From positions 20,994-84,993 of the forward strand of contig JAPLOZ010000005.1 of the NCBI GenBank assembly GCA_026400435.1: a stretch of DNA of 64,000 bases, in the 5' to 3' direction. Of this stretch, positions 44,552 to 52,848 are shown in pieces (within the stretch, counting starts at the first letter, position 1; every line of letters begins with the position of its first letter). The notes beneath the pieces were generated by a model that made no database searches, was not told the DNA's origin, and saw nothing but the letters and a program-made list of their open reading frames with translations. The position numbers and the translations under genes were made by a program. The stretch is from Hyphomicrobiales bacterium (GTDB lineage Bacteria; Pseudomonadota; Alphaproteobacteria; Rhizobiales; Rhizobiaceae).

Positions 44552-45784
44552 ATGAGCCCGCGCGGCATGGTCATCGTCGGCGCGGGAGAGTGTGGCGCGC
44601 GCGCAGCGTTCGCGCTGCGGGAGCAAGGCTACGCCGGCCCGGTGACGCTGATCGGCGCGGAAAGGCACCTGCCCTACGAACGGCCGCCGCTATCCAAGGA
44701 TGGCATGGCGGCCGGGACGGACAGCATCAGGACGATCGCCGATGCCGCGCGTTTCGAGGCTGCCGGCATCGCGCTCAGGCTGGCAACGGAGGTGGTGTCG
44801 ATCGATCGGGCGACCCGCAAGGTCGGACTTGGCGACGGTACTGAGGTCCCGTACGAGAAGCTCCTGCTTGCGACAGGCGCGCGGCCTCGCATACTTCCCC
44901 TTGCCGAGGGGTCGCGAAATTGCCTCTACCTGCGCACGCATGACGACGCCGGCGCGATCGCGCAACGCCTTCGTCCCGGGGCACGGATCGTCATCGTGGG
45001 CGGTGGGTTCATCGGGCTCGAACTCGCTGCCGCCGCGCGTGGACGCGACTGCACGGTCAGCGTGCATGAGGCATTGCCTCGGCTGCTTGCGCGAGCCGTT
45101 CCGCAAGACATCGCGGTGGTGATCGCAAACGCGCACCGGGCCAACGGCGTCGATATCCACTGCGGCGTTTCGATTGCAGCCATCACCGATACCGACCATG
45201 GCGTTCTGGTCGGCATGGCCGACGGTGCAGCCATCGCCGCCGATCTTTGTATCATCGGCATCGGCGCCGTTCCCAACGCGGAACTCGCCGACCAGGTGGG
45301 GCTGGCGGTCGAGAACGGAATTCGCGTCGACGAGCAGCTGAGGGCAAGCGATCCCGCCATCTTCGCCGCCGGCGACTGTTGCTCGTTCCCACTGCCGCTC
45401 TATGATGGGCGCAGAGTCCGGCTGGAAGCCTGGCGCAATGCGCAGGAGCAGGGCGCCCTCGCAGCACGCAACATGCTTGGCGCGGATGCGTTGCACGACA
45501 CCGTGCCGTGGTTCTGGTCGGATCAGTACCAGCTTACGCTGCAGATCGCGGGACTTCCCGACGAAGGCGCGCGCACCGTGCGGCGCGATCTCGACGACGG
45601 CGCGTTCCTGCTCTTCCACCTGGCCGCGGACGGCAGGCTGGTTGCCGCGAGCGGCATCGGTCCAGGCAACTCGGTCGCCCGCGATATCCGACTGGCCGAG
45701 ATGCTGATTGCGCGCCGCGCATCGCCGCAGGCCGAGAAACTTGCGCTTGCCGAAATAAAACTCAAATCGCTGCTTGCCGCCTGA
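44552..45784 (+). CDS. MocF-like FAD-dependent ferredoxin reductase
   Basis: This 410-residue oxygenase-type ferredoxin reductase has the FAD motif VIVGAGECGARAAFAL, an NAD-binding motif IVIVGGGFIGLELAAA, and the FAD-end motif IFAAGDCCSFP. It transfers electrons from NAD(P)H to the adjacent Rieske ferredoxin. The ATG is 4 bases beyond the ferredoxin stop. MocF is the name of the corresponding rhizopine component; the symbol is withheld because the substrate here is unproven. Confidence 0.92.
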   Translation: MSPRGMVIVGAGECGARAAFALREQGYAGPVTLIGAERHLPYERPPLSKDGMAAGTDSIRTIADAARFEAAGIALRLATEVVSIDRATRKVGLGDGTEVPYEKLLLATGARPRILPLAEGSRNCLYLRTHDDAGAIAQRLRPGARIVIVGGGFIGLELAAAARGRDCTVSVHEALPRLLARAVPQDIAVVIANAHRANGVDIHCGVSIAAITDTDHGVLVGMADGAAIAADLCIIGIGAVPNAELADQVGLAVENGIRVDEQLRASDPAIFAAGDCCSFPLPLYDGRRVRLEAWRNAQEQGALAARNMLGADALHDTVPWFWSDQYQLTLQIAGLPDEGARTVRRDLDDGAFLLFHLAADGRLVAASGIGPGNSVARDIRLAEMLIARRASPQAEKLALAEIKLKSLLAA

Positions 45785-45797
45785 GGGGGAACCGAAC

Positions 45798-46598
45798 ATG
45801 GCCAGAACACGACCGACGATCCACGATCTGCGCGCCATGAAGGGCAAGCGGCAACTCACCATGCTGCGGGTGATGACACTGGACGAGGCCGCCGCGGCCG
45901 AGCAGGCCGGCATCGACATCGTCTCGATCCCGCCGACGCTGCTGCTCGACCCGCAATACCGCGATGCCGCGCCGAGCCTGTTCTCGATGCCCGGCGAGAA
46001 CTTCTACGAAATCGGCACTGCCGACGATTTCGTGCGCTGGGCATTCAAAATGCACAAGGCCGGCGCCGATGCCGTCTATTGCAGCGCGAGCTACGCGACC
46101 ATCAAGAGGATGGCCGACGAGGCCGTCCCCGTCATCGGCCATGTCGGCCTGATCCCCTCGCGCCGGACCTGGACAGGCGGCTGGAAGGCGGTCGGCAAGA
46201 CGGCGCAGAGCGCGCTCGAGATCATGACGGCCGTCCGCAATCTGGAAGCCGCCGGCGCCTTCGGAGCGGAGATCGAGGTTGTGCCGATCGAAGTCGCCGA
46301 GGCGATTTCCAAGCGCACGTCGCTCTTCCTGCTGTCGATGGGGGCAGGCGCCGGCTGCGACGCCCAGTATCTGTTCGCGGAAGACGTGCTCGGCCAGAAC
46401 CGCGGCCACATGCCGCGCCATTCCAAGGTCTACCGCAACTTCGCCGCCGAGTACGACCGCCTGCAGGCAGAGCGCGTCGCAGCCTTCTGCGAATTCGCAG
46501 CCGATGTCGAAAGCGGCGCGTTCCCCGAGGACCGCCACGTGGTGCGGATGGACGCCGCCGAACTCGACAGGTTCATGAAGGAGATCGACCGCGCCTAG
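45798..46598 (+). CDS. PanB-family protein lacking canonical active-site residues
   Basis: This 266-residue protein aligns along its length with ketopantoate hydroxymethyltransferase (PanB): VPVIGHVGLIP, GGWKAVGKT, LEAAGAFGAEIEVVP, MGAGAGCDAQ, ADVESGAFPEDRH. However, the VGDSLG block holding a metal-binding Asp is replaced by VSIPPTLLL, and the region corresponding to VKIEGG (catalytic Lys/Glu) reads VYCSAS. It keeps the Glu of the ECVP-like EVVP motif. It is therefore unlikely to make ketopantoate. It is the last gene of the MocDEF-like operon, with GAGGGGGA before the ATG. A role in handling a C1 or aldol product is only speculation. Confidence 0.85.
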   Translation: MARTRPTIHDLRAMKGKRQLTMLRVMTLDEAAAAEQAGIDIVSIPPTLLLDPQYRDAAPSLFSMPGENFYEIGTADDFVRWAFKMHKAGADAVYCSASYATIKRMADEAVPVIGHVGLIPSRRTWTGGWKAVGKTAQSALEIMTAVRNLEAAGAFGAEIEVVPIEVAEAISKRTSLFLLSMGAGAGCDAQYLFAEDVLGQNRGHMPRHSKVYRNFAAEYDRLQAERVAAFCEFAADVESGAFPEDRHVVRMDAAELDRFMKEIDRA

Positions 46599-46609
46599 AG
46601 AATGCGTGG

Positions 46610-47563
46610 CTACCTGCGCGCGCTGAGCCCCAGCGCAACCACGATGATCGCGCCCTTTGCTATGAGTTGAACGTCGATGGGAACGTTAAGCAGATTCATG
46701 CCGTTGCTGACCACACCGAGAAACAGCACGCCAACCACCGTGCGGACCACAGAACCGTTGCCACCCATGATGCTGGTTCCGCCGACGACAATGGCCGCAA
46801 TGACGTCGAGTTCCGTGCCGAAGGGTCCATAGGTCGCCGAAGCCGTATGGACCTGCGACGACAGCACGATGCCGGCGAGTGCCGCCCCCGTCGCGGAGAG
46901 GCCGTAGACGAGCATCTTGGTGATACGCGTGCGGTGCCCGCTCAGCCGCGCGGCGCGCTCGTTCTCGCCAAGGGCTGCAACCAGTAGCCCGAACGGGGTC
47001 CGCACCTGAACGAAGACCAGCAGAAGCACCACGGCCGCGAAGATCCAGACTGGGAGGGGGATGCCTGCAAGGCTGCCAGTGCCGATTGCGGAATAGATCG
47101 GCTGGTCGCGGATCGAGTGGAGGTCGGGACCGCCGACGATCAGGGCGGCACCGCGCACGATGCTCAGCGACGCCAGCGTAACGATAATCGGCGGAAGGTC
47201 CAGAAAGCCGATTGCAGCCCCGTTGAGCAAGCCTATGAAGAGACCAATGCCGAGGCCAGCGAGCACCGCGACCGGAACCGGATAGCCCGCGCCGAGCACG
47301 AAGTAGGCAACAAGCCCGGCGAGAGCCAGCACCGGACCGACGGACAGGTCGACACCGCCGGTCATGATGACAAACGTAGAGGCGGCGGCCATGATGCCGA
47401 CCAGCGCTATCTGTCTTACGATGCCGAGAAGGTTGTCGGGCGTCAGAAATGCCGGCTCGGCAACGGCAAAGACTGCGACGACAATGGCTATCGAAACGGG
47501 AAGCGCATGCGTTGCAGCGAGCCGCCAGGCGCTGGCGACCGAGATCGAGGTTGTTTCGCTCAC
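46610..47563 (-). CDS. Ribose-type ABC transporter permease (distal)
   Basis: This 317-residue BPD_transp_2 family permease (RbsC-like) has about 10 hydrophobic helices, the TGGVDLSVGPVLALAGL signature and a C-terminal DVIAAIVVGGTSIMGGNGS. The GTG start overlaps the ATPase stop as GTGA. It is the last gene of the import operon, ending 12 bases from the convergent PanB-like gene. Two different permeases in the operon suggest a heterodimeric channel. Confidence 0.94.
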   Translation of the reverse strand: MSETTSISVASAWRLAATHALPVSIAIVVAVFAVAEPAFLTPDNLLGIVRQIALVGIMAAASTFVIMTGGVDLSVGPVLALAGLVAYFVLGAGYPVPVAVLAGLGIGLFIGLLNGAAIGFLDLPPIIVTLASLSIVRGAALIVGGPDLHSIRDQPIYSAIGTGSLAGIPLPVWIFAAVVLLLVFVQVRTPFGLLVAALGENERAARLSGHRTRITKMLVYGLSATGAALAGIVLSSQVHTASATYGPFGTELDVIAAIVVGGTSIMGGNGSVVRTVVGVLFLGVVSNGMNLLNVPIDVQLIAKGAIIVVALGLSARR

Positions 47564-49080
47564 GCTGCTTCTCCGATCATCGTCACCAGCGAGGACGCCG
47601 TGAGCGCCTTTGCCGGATGAACCGAAACCAGCCGCCCGGCCGACATGACGCCGACCCTGTCGCCGATCGCCAGCACCTCCTCGATATCGGACGAGACAAC
47701 GAGGATCGCGGCTCCCTCATCGCGCGCGGCGCGCAGGATGTCGTAGATCTCGGCCTTGGCTCCGACGTCGACGCCGACCGTCGGCTCGTCGAGCATCAGG
47801 ATGCCGGGCCTGCCGTCTAGCCACTTGCCGAGCAGCACTTTCTGCTGGTTGCCACCGGAAAGCAGACGCACCTGCCTTGTTTCGCTAGCGGGCTTGACGT
47901 TCAGGCTCGCGATCAGCCGGCGCGCCGCAGTGGCCATGCCGCCCCGATCGAGCAACAGACCGCGCCTGAAACGGCCAAGCGTCGCCATCATTAGGTTCTC
48001 CGAGACGGACAAGCCCAGCATGAGACCGTCGCGGTGGCGGTCCTCCGGCACCAGGCCGATGCCGGCGGCAATCGCCTCGGACGGGCTTTTCACGGCGATG
48101 GGCGCGCCATCGATCTCGATACTTCCGGCGTCGAGAGATTCGCAGCCGAAGATGGCACGCACGAGTTCGGTGCGCTTCGAACCGATCAGGCCGGTGATGC
48201 ACAATATCTCCCCCGCATTGAGGTCAATATCCACTCCGCTGAAGACCCCGTTGCGCGCGAGACCTCTCGCCTTCAGGCGGACACTTCCAGTCATTCGACT
48301 GACGCGCGCTTCGCTCGCCTCCTTCGTCTGTGCTGCCAGCTGACGCCCGATCATCAGTTCGATCGCGCGGGCGCGGCTTATGTCCGCCACGGCGTTCTCG
48401 GCAACCACGCGGCCATCGCGCAGGATCGTCATGGTGTCGCAGATGGCAAAAACCTCGTCGAGCATATGGCTGATATAAAGAATCCCGACGCCCTGTCCTT
48501 TCAGCTTGCGGATGGTCGCATGCAGGTTGGCGACGTCAGCGGACGCCAGCCAGCCGGTCGGCTCGTCCATCAGCAATACCTTGGCGTCGAGCGCCAGCGC
48601 CTTCAGGATTTCGACCTCCTTCTGCTTGACTGCTGGCAGAGAGCCCGCCGGCACGTCGAGGTCGATCTGTATGCCATGCCTCGCCAGCAAAGCTTGAGCT
48701 TCGCGGCGCTGCCTGGGCCTGTCGACGAGACCAAGCCTGCGCGTCGGATTGCGACCGAGGAAAATATTGTCGAGCACCGACAGAGCTGGAGCAAGATTCG
48801 AATGCTGATAAATGCAGGCGACGCCACGCCCGATCATTTCCGAAGGACTGCCCAGATGGACCTGTTGGCCAACGACCTCTACCGTGCCGGCGGTCGGCCT
48901 GACCGCCCCGGTCAATATCTTGACCAGGGTTGACTTGCCGGCGCCGTTCGAGCCGATGAGCGCACGCACCTCGCCGGGATCGATGCGAATGTCCACGTCA
49001 TCCAACACGGTCGCGGCGCCGTAGACTTGTGTGAGGCCGCGCCCGACGATGACGGGTTCGCGGATCGCGGCGGGGATCAC
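47560..49080 (-). CDS. Ribose-type ABC transporter ATPase (double domain)
   Basis: This 506-residue RbsA/MglA-type ATPase has two nucleotide-binding domains. The first has Walker A GSNGAGKSTLVK, and VLLMDEPTGWLASADV as Walker B. The second has the degenerate Walker A GLIGSKRTELV typical of the family, signature LLSGGNQQKVLLGKW and LMLDEPTVGVDVGAK. It energises sugar or cyclitol uptake with the two permeases and the binding protein. It starts GTG, with GTGA overlaps at both ends of the gene. Confidence 0.95.
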   Translation of the reverse strand: MIPAAIREPVIVGRGLTQVYGAATVLDDVDIRIDPGEVRALIGSNGAGKSTLVKILTGAVRPTAGTVEVVGQQVHLGSPSEMIGRGVACIYQHSNLAPALSVLDNIFLGRNPTRRLGLVDRPRQRREAQALLARHGIQIDLDVPAGSLPAVKQKEVEILKALALDAKVLLMDEPTGWLASADVANLHATIRKLKGQGVGILYISHMLDEVFAICDTMTILRDGRVVAENAVADISRARAIELMIGRQLAAQTKEASEARVSRMTGSVRLKARGLARNGVFSGVDIDLNAGEILCITGLIGSKRTELVRAIFGCESLDAGSIEIDGAPIAVKSPSEAIAAGIGLVPEDRHRDGLMLGLSVSENLMMATLGRFRRGLLLDRGGMATAARRLIASLNVKPASETRQVRLLSGGNQQKVLLGKWLDGRPGILMLDEPTVGVDVGAKAEIYDILRAARDEGAAILVVSSDIEEVLAIGDRVGVMSAGRLVSVHPAKALTASSLVTMIGEAA

Positions 49081-50084
49081 AGGGACGGTCCCGCGCGACG
49101 AACCCGCAGCGCCAGCAGCCGGTCGTAGCTGATCGCCGCGAGCAGGATCACGCCTGTCATGATCTGCTGCACGAACTGTGACACGCCAAGCAGCGTCAGC
49201 CCAAGCAGGATGACGCCAAGGAGGAAGGCGCCGATCGCCGGACCGACGACTGTGCCGACGCCGCCCTGCAGGCTAACCCCGCCGACGACAGCGGCGGCGA
49301 TCGCTGTAAGCTCGGCGCCGATGCCAAGCGCCTCCGTCGCGGTGGTCAGTCGCGCGACCAGGAACAGCGCGGCGAGTGCCGCGCATGCCCCTGAGATCGC
49401 ATACGCTGCGACCGTGACCCGCGCGACGTTTATGCCCGCGAGGCGCGCGCCTTCCAGATTGCCCCCGACCGCAAAAAGGTCGCGCCCGAACCTGGTAGCG
49501 CTCAGAACCAACTGCAGCACCGCCACAAGGGCGAGCAGCGCGACAAACGAAAGCGGTATCCACGGCAGCTTGACGATCGAGGAAATGCCCAGGAAGCGCC
49601 CGACGTCGAAATAGGTCTCCAGTCCGATTATCCACGGATCGCGCAAGGGCGTGGTTGAGAGCTCGGGTACCAACTGGCGGCCCGAGATAGAATAGACGAG
49701 CCCGCGATAGGCGGCGAGCGTGGCCAGCGTGGCGATGAACGGCTGCAGCCGCACATAGACCACCAGGACGCCGTTCAGCGCGCCGGCGGCCGCTCCCGCA
49801 AGAAGGGCAACCGGCAGGATGAGCCAGCCGGGGACTCCAAAAATGAGTGACAAGTCAAAGACAATCATGCCGACCACCGCGACGATCGCGCCGACCGACA
49901 GGTCGATGCCGCGCAGCAGGATCGGAAAAGCCTGTCCAACAGCAAGCATGGCCACGAAGGAGAAGCCCGACAGCAGGTTCTCGATATTGGTCGCGCTGGC
50001 AAATCGGGTGGCTGTGAAGCTGAAGAACGCGAAGACGAGGATGAAGAATCCCACAAGTGGAAGTATCGAGTAGCGGCCAGCCAT
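49077..50084 (-). CDS. Ribose-type ABC transporter permease (proximal)
   Basis: This 335-residue RbsC-like permease has about 10 helices, the LLRGIDLSVGAIVAVVGMI signature and ELTAIAAAVVGGVSLQGGVG at the C-terminus. Its ATG is only 2 bases from a 186-base palindromic element, so its ribosome-binding site (GAGAGG on the minus strand) lies inside that element. The stop overlaps the ATPase start. Confidence 0.94.
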   Translation of the reverse strand: MAGRYSILPLVGFFILVFAFFSFTATRFASATNIENLLSGFSFVAMLAVGQAFPILLRGIDLSVGAIVAVVGMIVFDLSLIFGVPGWLILPVALLAGAAAGALNGVLVVYVRLQPFIATLATLAAYRGLVYSISGRQLVPELSTTPLRDPWIIGLETYFDVGRFLGISSIVKLPWIPLSFVALLALVAVLQLVLSATRFGRDLFAVGGNLEGARLAGINVARVTVAAYAISGACAALAALFLVARLTTATEALGIGAELTAIAAAVVGGVSLQGGVGTVVGPAIGAFLLGVILLGLTLLGVSQFVQQIMTGVILLAAISYDRLLALRVRRAGPSL

Positions 50085-50086
50085 GG

Positions 50087-50272
50087 CTAGAGCCTCTCAC
50101 AATCAGATTGAAGCGCTTCCGCTTGCTCCAAGGTTGAGCGATGCGCCAGGAGGGCGGCGCATAGCCGCCAAAGGGAAGCGACCCGCTGATATGTGAACCA
50201 CAAACCAGCGACTCCCGAGGTTGCCGTGTGAAGGCCGGCAGAACGCTTCAATCCAACCATGAAAGGCTCTAG
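50087..50272. repeat. MITE-like palindromic intergenic element
   Basis: The ends are 29-base imperfect inverted repeats: 50087-50115 and the complement of 50244-50272 agree at 23 of 29 positions, with perfect blocks CTAGAGCCT and GATTGAAGCG. All six differences are transitions. The interior (50116-50243) has no gene. It separates the binding-protein gene from the permease gene in one operon. No target-site duplication is obvious. It could be a non-autonomous element or a rhizobial intergenic repeat. Confidence 0.62.
50110..50119. promoter_or_regulatory. Perfect 10-base palindrome, possible operator
   Basis: GAAGCGCTTC is a perfect palindrome with a central CpG-type core like many LacI-family operators. 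It lies 26 bases upstream of the permease start, partly inside the left arm of the palindromic element. The right arm has only the related GAACGCTTC. Operator function is a guess. Confidence 0.25.
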
Positions 50273-50373
50273 CTCCAGGGGGAAGGGCGCGATTGCACGC
50301 GTCCTTCCTTCTACGCCGCGGGCACAGATCCGAGGCACAAAATGCGTCCTTCGGACCAATGGGCCGGTCGCTG

Positions 50374-51390
50374 CTACCAGCGCTGCGCCGGCTGGATCTC
50401 GCCTACGGTTTCCTTGGTTGCTATCAGGTAGGGCATCAGCAGCCTGCCCTGTTCGCCGAAGGCGCTGGCGGGTACCGCGCCGGTTGCCAACACCGTCGCA
50501 GCCGCAGCAGCGAAACGGCCCTGCTGGTAGACGTCGGTGTATTGCGTGCCAGTCAGTTCGCCCTTCTCTATCGATTCAAGCGCGTCCTTCTCGCCATCAT
50601 TGCCAAAGATGACCATCTTGCCGATCAACCCCTTCTCCTTGGCCACGTCGACCGCGCCAAGTGCCATCGAATCATTGACGCCGTAAACGCCGCCGAGATT
50701 GGGATTTGCGACCAGGATCGTGTTGAGTACGTCCTGCGCCTTCTTGCGGTCCCAATCCGCCACCTGGTCGGACACGACCTTGATGTCCGGATGGTGCTGC
50801 TTCAGGCCGTCGACGAAGCCGTTTGTGCGCTGGTCGCGGATAACGATGCCGGGAGGTGCGTTGAGGATGGCCACCTCGCCCTTGCCGCCCATGCGATCGC
50901 CCAATGCCTTGGCGATGTCCATTGCGCCGTAGTAGTGGTTCATCTCGACGTGTGCAGCATGCGCCTCGGTGGCGTCGATGTTGAGCGTTATGACAGGGAT
51001 GTCGGCGCGCTTGGCCTTGGCGATCGAGGGTGCAAGTGCAACGCTGTCGATGGGCTGCAGGAAAATGACAGACGCTCCCTGGTTGATCAGGGCTTCCATG
51101 AGGCTCACCTGCACCTCGACCTTGTTTTGCCCGTCGAGCAGTTCGTAGTCGATCGTCTGCTGTGTCTTGAGGACTTCCTCGATGCCCTTCGACCATGCGG
51201 CGGGAACCGTATGGGGCTGCCACTGGATGAAAGCCATCTTCTTCCGGTCAGCAGCGCCGGCCGGGCGGACACCGAGTTTCGGCGATGTCGCGTCGGTATC
51301 TGAAAACATGCCCGCCGCCGCCGCGCCCAGCGCCGCGGAACCGAGCATGACGCCCTTGATGAAATTTCGGCGATGTTCCAGTTCAGTCAT
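50374..51390 (-). CDS. Ribose-type periplasmic sugar-binding protein
   Basis: This 338-residue Peripla_BP_4 family protein has a twin-arginine-like signal (HRRNFIKGVMLGSAALGAAAAG), suggesting Tat export. The mature protein has VIFLQPIDSVALAPSIAKAK, IPVITLNIDA, and VAILNAPPGIVIRDQRTNGF in the sugar-binding pattern also seen in MocB and RbsB. The ATG has GGGAGGAG upstream. It delivers the substrate to the permeases of the same operon and is separated from them by a palindromic element, an arrangement that often gives binding-protein excess. Confidence 0.92.
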   Translation of the reverse strand: MTELEHRRNFIKGVMLGSAALGAAAAGMFSDTDATSPKLGVRPAGAADRKKMAFIQWQPHTVPAAWSKGIEEVLKTQQTIDYELLDGQNKVEVQVSLMEALINQGASVIFLQPIDSVALAPSIAKAKRADIPVITLNIDATEAHAAHVEMNHYYGAMDIAKALGDRMGGKGEVAILNAPPGIVIRDQRTNGFVDGLKQHHPDIKVVSDQVADWDRKKAQDVLNTILVANPNLGGVYGVNDSMALGAVDVAKEKGLIGKMVIFGNDGEKDALESIEKGELTGTQYTDVYQQGRFAAAAATVLATGAVPASAFGEQGRLLMPYLIATKETVGEIQPAQRW

Positions 51391-51449
51391 TTTCACTCCT
51401 CCCGTTTTGCAGTTGCTTGCCAGTTTGTGAGATGAGACCGGCCCTGGCA

Positions 51450-52475
51450 TCAGCCCGCCTCGGAAACCTTGATGACCGCCTTGATCAGCCCTTTCTTCTC
51501 GCGCGCCCAATGCGCAATGTCGCTGACCGCGCCCGACAGCGTCGTGCGGTGCGTGATTAGCTTGGATAAAGGCGCTCGGCCGTTGCGGATGCTGAGCACA
51601 ACGTGGTCGAAGTCATCGCGCGTGGCGTTGCGGCTGCCGATCAGCATCATCTCGCGCTTGTGGAATTCGGGATCGGAAAAGCTGATGGCGTCGTTGACGA
51701 CGCTGACCATCACCAGCGCCCCGCCATGCGCGACGTAGGAGAACGACTGGCTGATCGAGCGGGTGTTGCCGCTGGCGTCGAAGACCAGGTCGAAGCCTTC
51801 GCCATGGCTGGCGTCGCGGACCGTTTCGGCGGCGTTCTCGGCCGATGCCTCTAGCGTTGCGAATCCGAGGTCGCGTGCGGCGAACCGGAGCCGTTCGGCA
51901 TCGAGGTCGAGCAGCGTGACGTCATAACCGGCGATGCGCGCGAAGAGCGCGGTGCCGAGCCCTATCGGACCAGCCCCGACCACCAGCGTGCGGGCGCCGG
52001 GCTCGCCCTGCGAGCGGCGCACCGCGTGGGCGCCTATGGCCAGAAATTCGACGCCGGCCGCCTCTTCTCGCGACAGGCCGTCGGCGGGATAGAGGTTGTG
52101 CCCGGGCACGAGGATGCGTTCGCACATCGCCCCGTCGCGGTGGACCCCGAGCACCTGTATGGCCATGCAGCAGTTGGGCTTGCCCTTCCGGCAGGCGGTG
52201 CACACGCCGCATGACAGATAGGGATTGACGATGACCCGCTGGCCGGCGGCGAGTGGAACGCCTGTTCCCGCCTCCAGAACCGTTCCGGACACTTCGTGCC
52301 CCATGATCCTCGGATAGTTCAGAAAAGGATGCTTGCCCTCGAAGATGTGAAAATCGGTCCCGCAGATGCCGACATGGCTGACCGCCACGACCGCCCATCC
52401 TTCCGGCGGCGATTCCGGCTCATGACGATCCTGCAATTGCAGGTCGCCGGGCGCGTTGCACACCAGCGCCCTCAC
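51450..52475 (-). CDS. Zinc-dependent medium-chain dehydrogenase
   Basis: This 341-residue MDR-family alcohol/polyol dehydrogenase has the catalytic zinc region HVGICGTDFHIFEGKHPFLNYP with MGHEVSGTV, structural-zinc cysteines in CGVCTACRKGKPNC, and the NAD motif VVGAGPIGLGTALFARIAG. It resembles L-threonine, sorbitol or inositol-type dehydrogenases. It starts GTG and is the first gene of the import operon, 60 bases before the binding protein. It probably oxidises the imported compound or a demethylated intermediate. Confidence 0.92.
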   Translation of the reverse strand: MRALVCNAPGDLQLQDRHEPESPPEGWAVVAVSHVGICGTDFHIFEGKHPFLNYPRIMGHEVSGTVLEAGTGVPLAAGQRVIVNPYLSCGVCTACRKGKPNCCMAIQVLGVHRDGAMCERILVPGHNLYPADGLSREEAAGVEFLAIGAHAVRRSQGEPGARTLVVGAGPIGLGTALFARIAGYDVTLLDLDAERLRFAARDLGFATLEASAENAAETVRDASHGEGFDLVFDASGNTRSISQSFSYVAHGGALVMVSVVNDAISFSDPEFHKREMMLIGSRNATRDDFDHVVLSIRNGRAPLSKLITHRTTLSGAVSDIAHWAREKKGLIKAVIKVSEAG

Positions 52476-52848
52476 GCTGGAAGACTCTGTGCGGCTGAAC
52501 GCGCCGTGGCCAGGCGAAGCGTCTGCGCGGGATGACGGTATGGATTCACGGGTGTCGGCTCTGCTGCAAGAGGAAAAAGAGCCGGCGCCCGGGGGCGCCG
52601 GCAGGGCTGGGAGTCACTTGCAGCCGGCCATGCTGTTCCAGGCAGCAATGGCGGCACGCAAGCCTGGTGACGGGTTGGTCGGCGCTTGCGGCCCGGACGA
52701 CCGCGCCGATACCGTGCTGTCATGACGACGTGCTGGCCTCCAACTGTCCTGTGCTCACAAATTCGTCCTATATCGATAAAAGTAGCCGAAACTCTCCGTC
52801 AACTTGTTTTTTGCCGTTAAAAAACGTACCAATAAACCGGGAGGGGCC
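52476..52848. other. Divergent control region between dehydrogenase and GntR genes
   Basis: This is 373 bases with no confirmed gene. The GntR-proximal 110 bases are AT-rich, as expected for promoters. A strong minus-strand terminator lies at 52573-52602. Upstream of it, a minus-strand frame ends with GLRAAIAAWNSMAGCK and a stop 7 bases before the hairpin, but it lacks a usable start codon. It may be the remnant or end of a small gene. Confidence 0.5.
52573..52602 (-). terminator. Intrinsic terminator upstream of the dehydrogenase gene
   Basis: On the minus strand GCCGGCGCC and GGCGCCGGC form a perfect 9-bp stem with a 4-base loop, followed by TCTTTTTCC. It terminates a transcript arriving from 52.6-52.8 kb, where no gene is called, and lies about 100 bases upstream of the dehydrogenase start. 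It could mark an attenuated leader or a small untranslated RNA. Confidence 0.7.

Noticed and set aside
45798..46598. Calling the PanB-like gene panB (pantothenate biosynthesis)
   Set aside because: The metal-binding and catalytic residues are replaced, and panC/panE are not nearby; the operon context is an oxygenase system.
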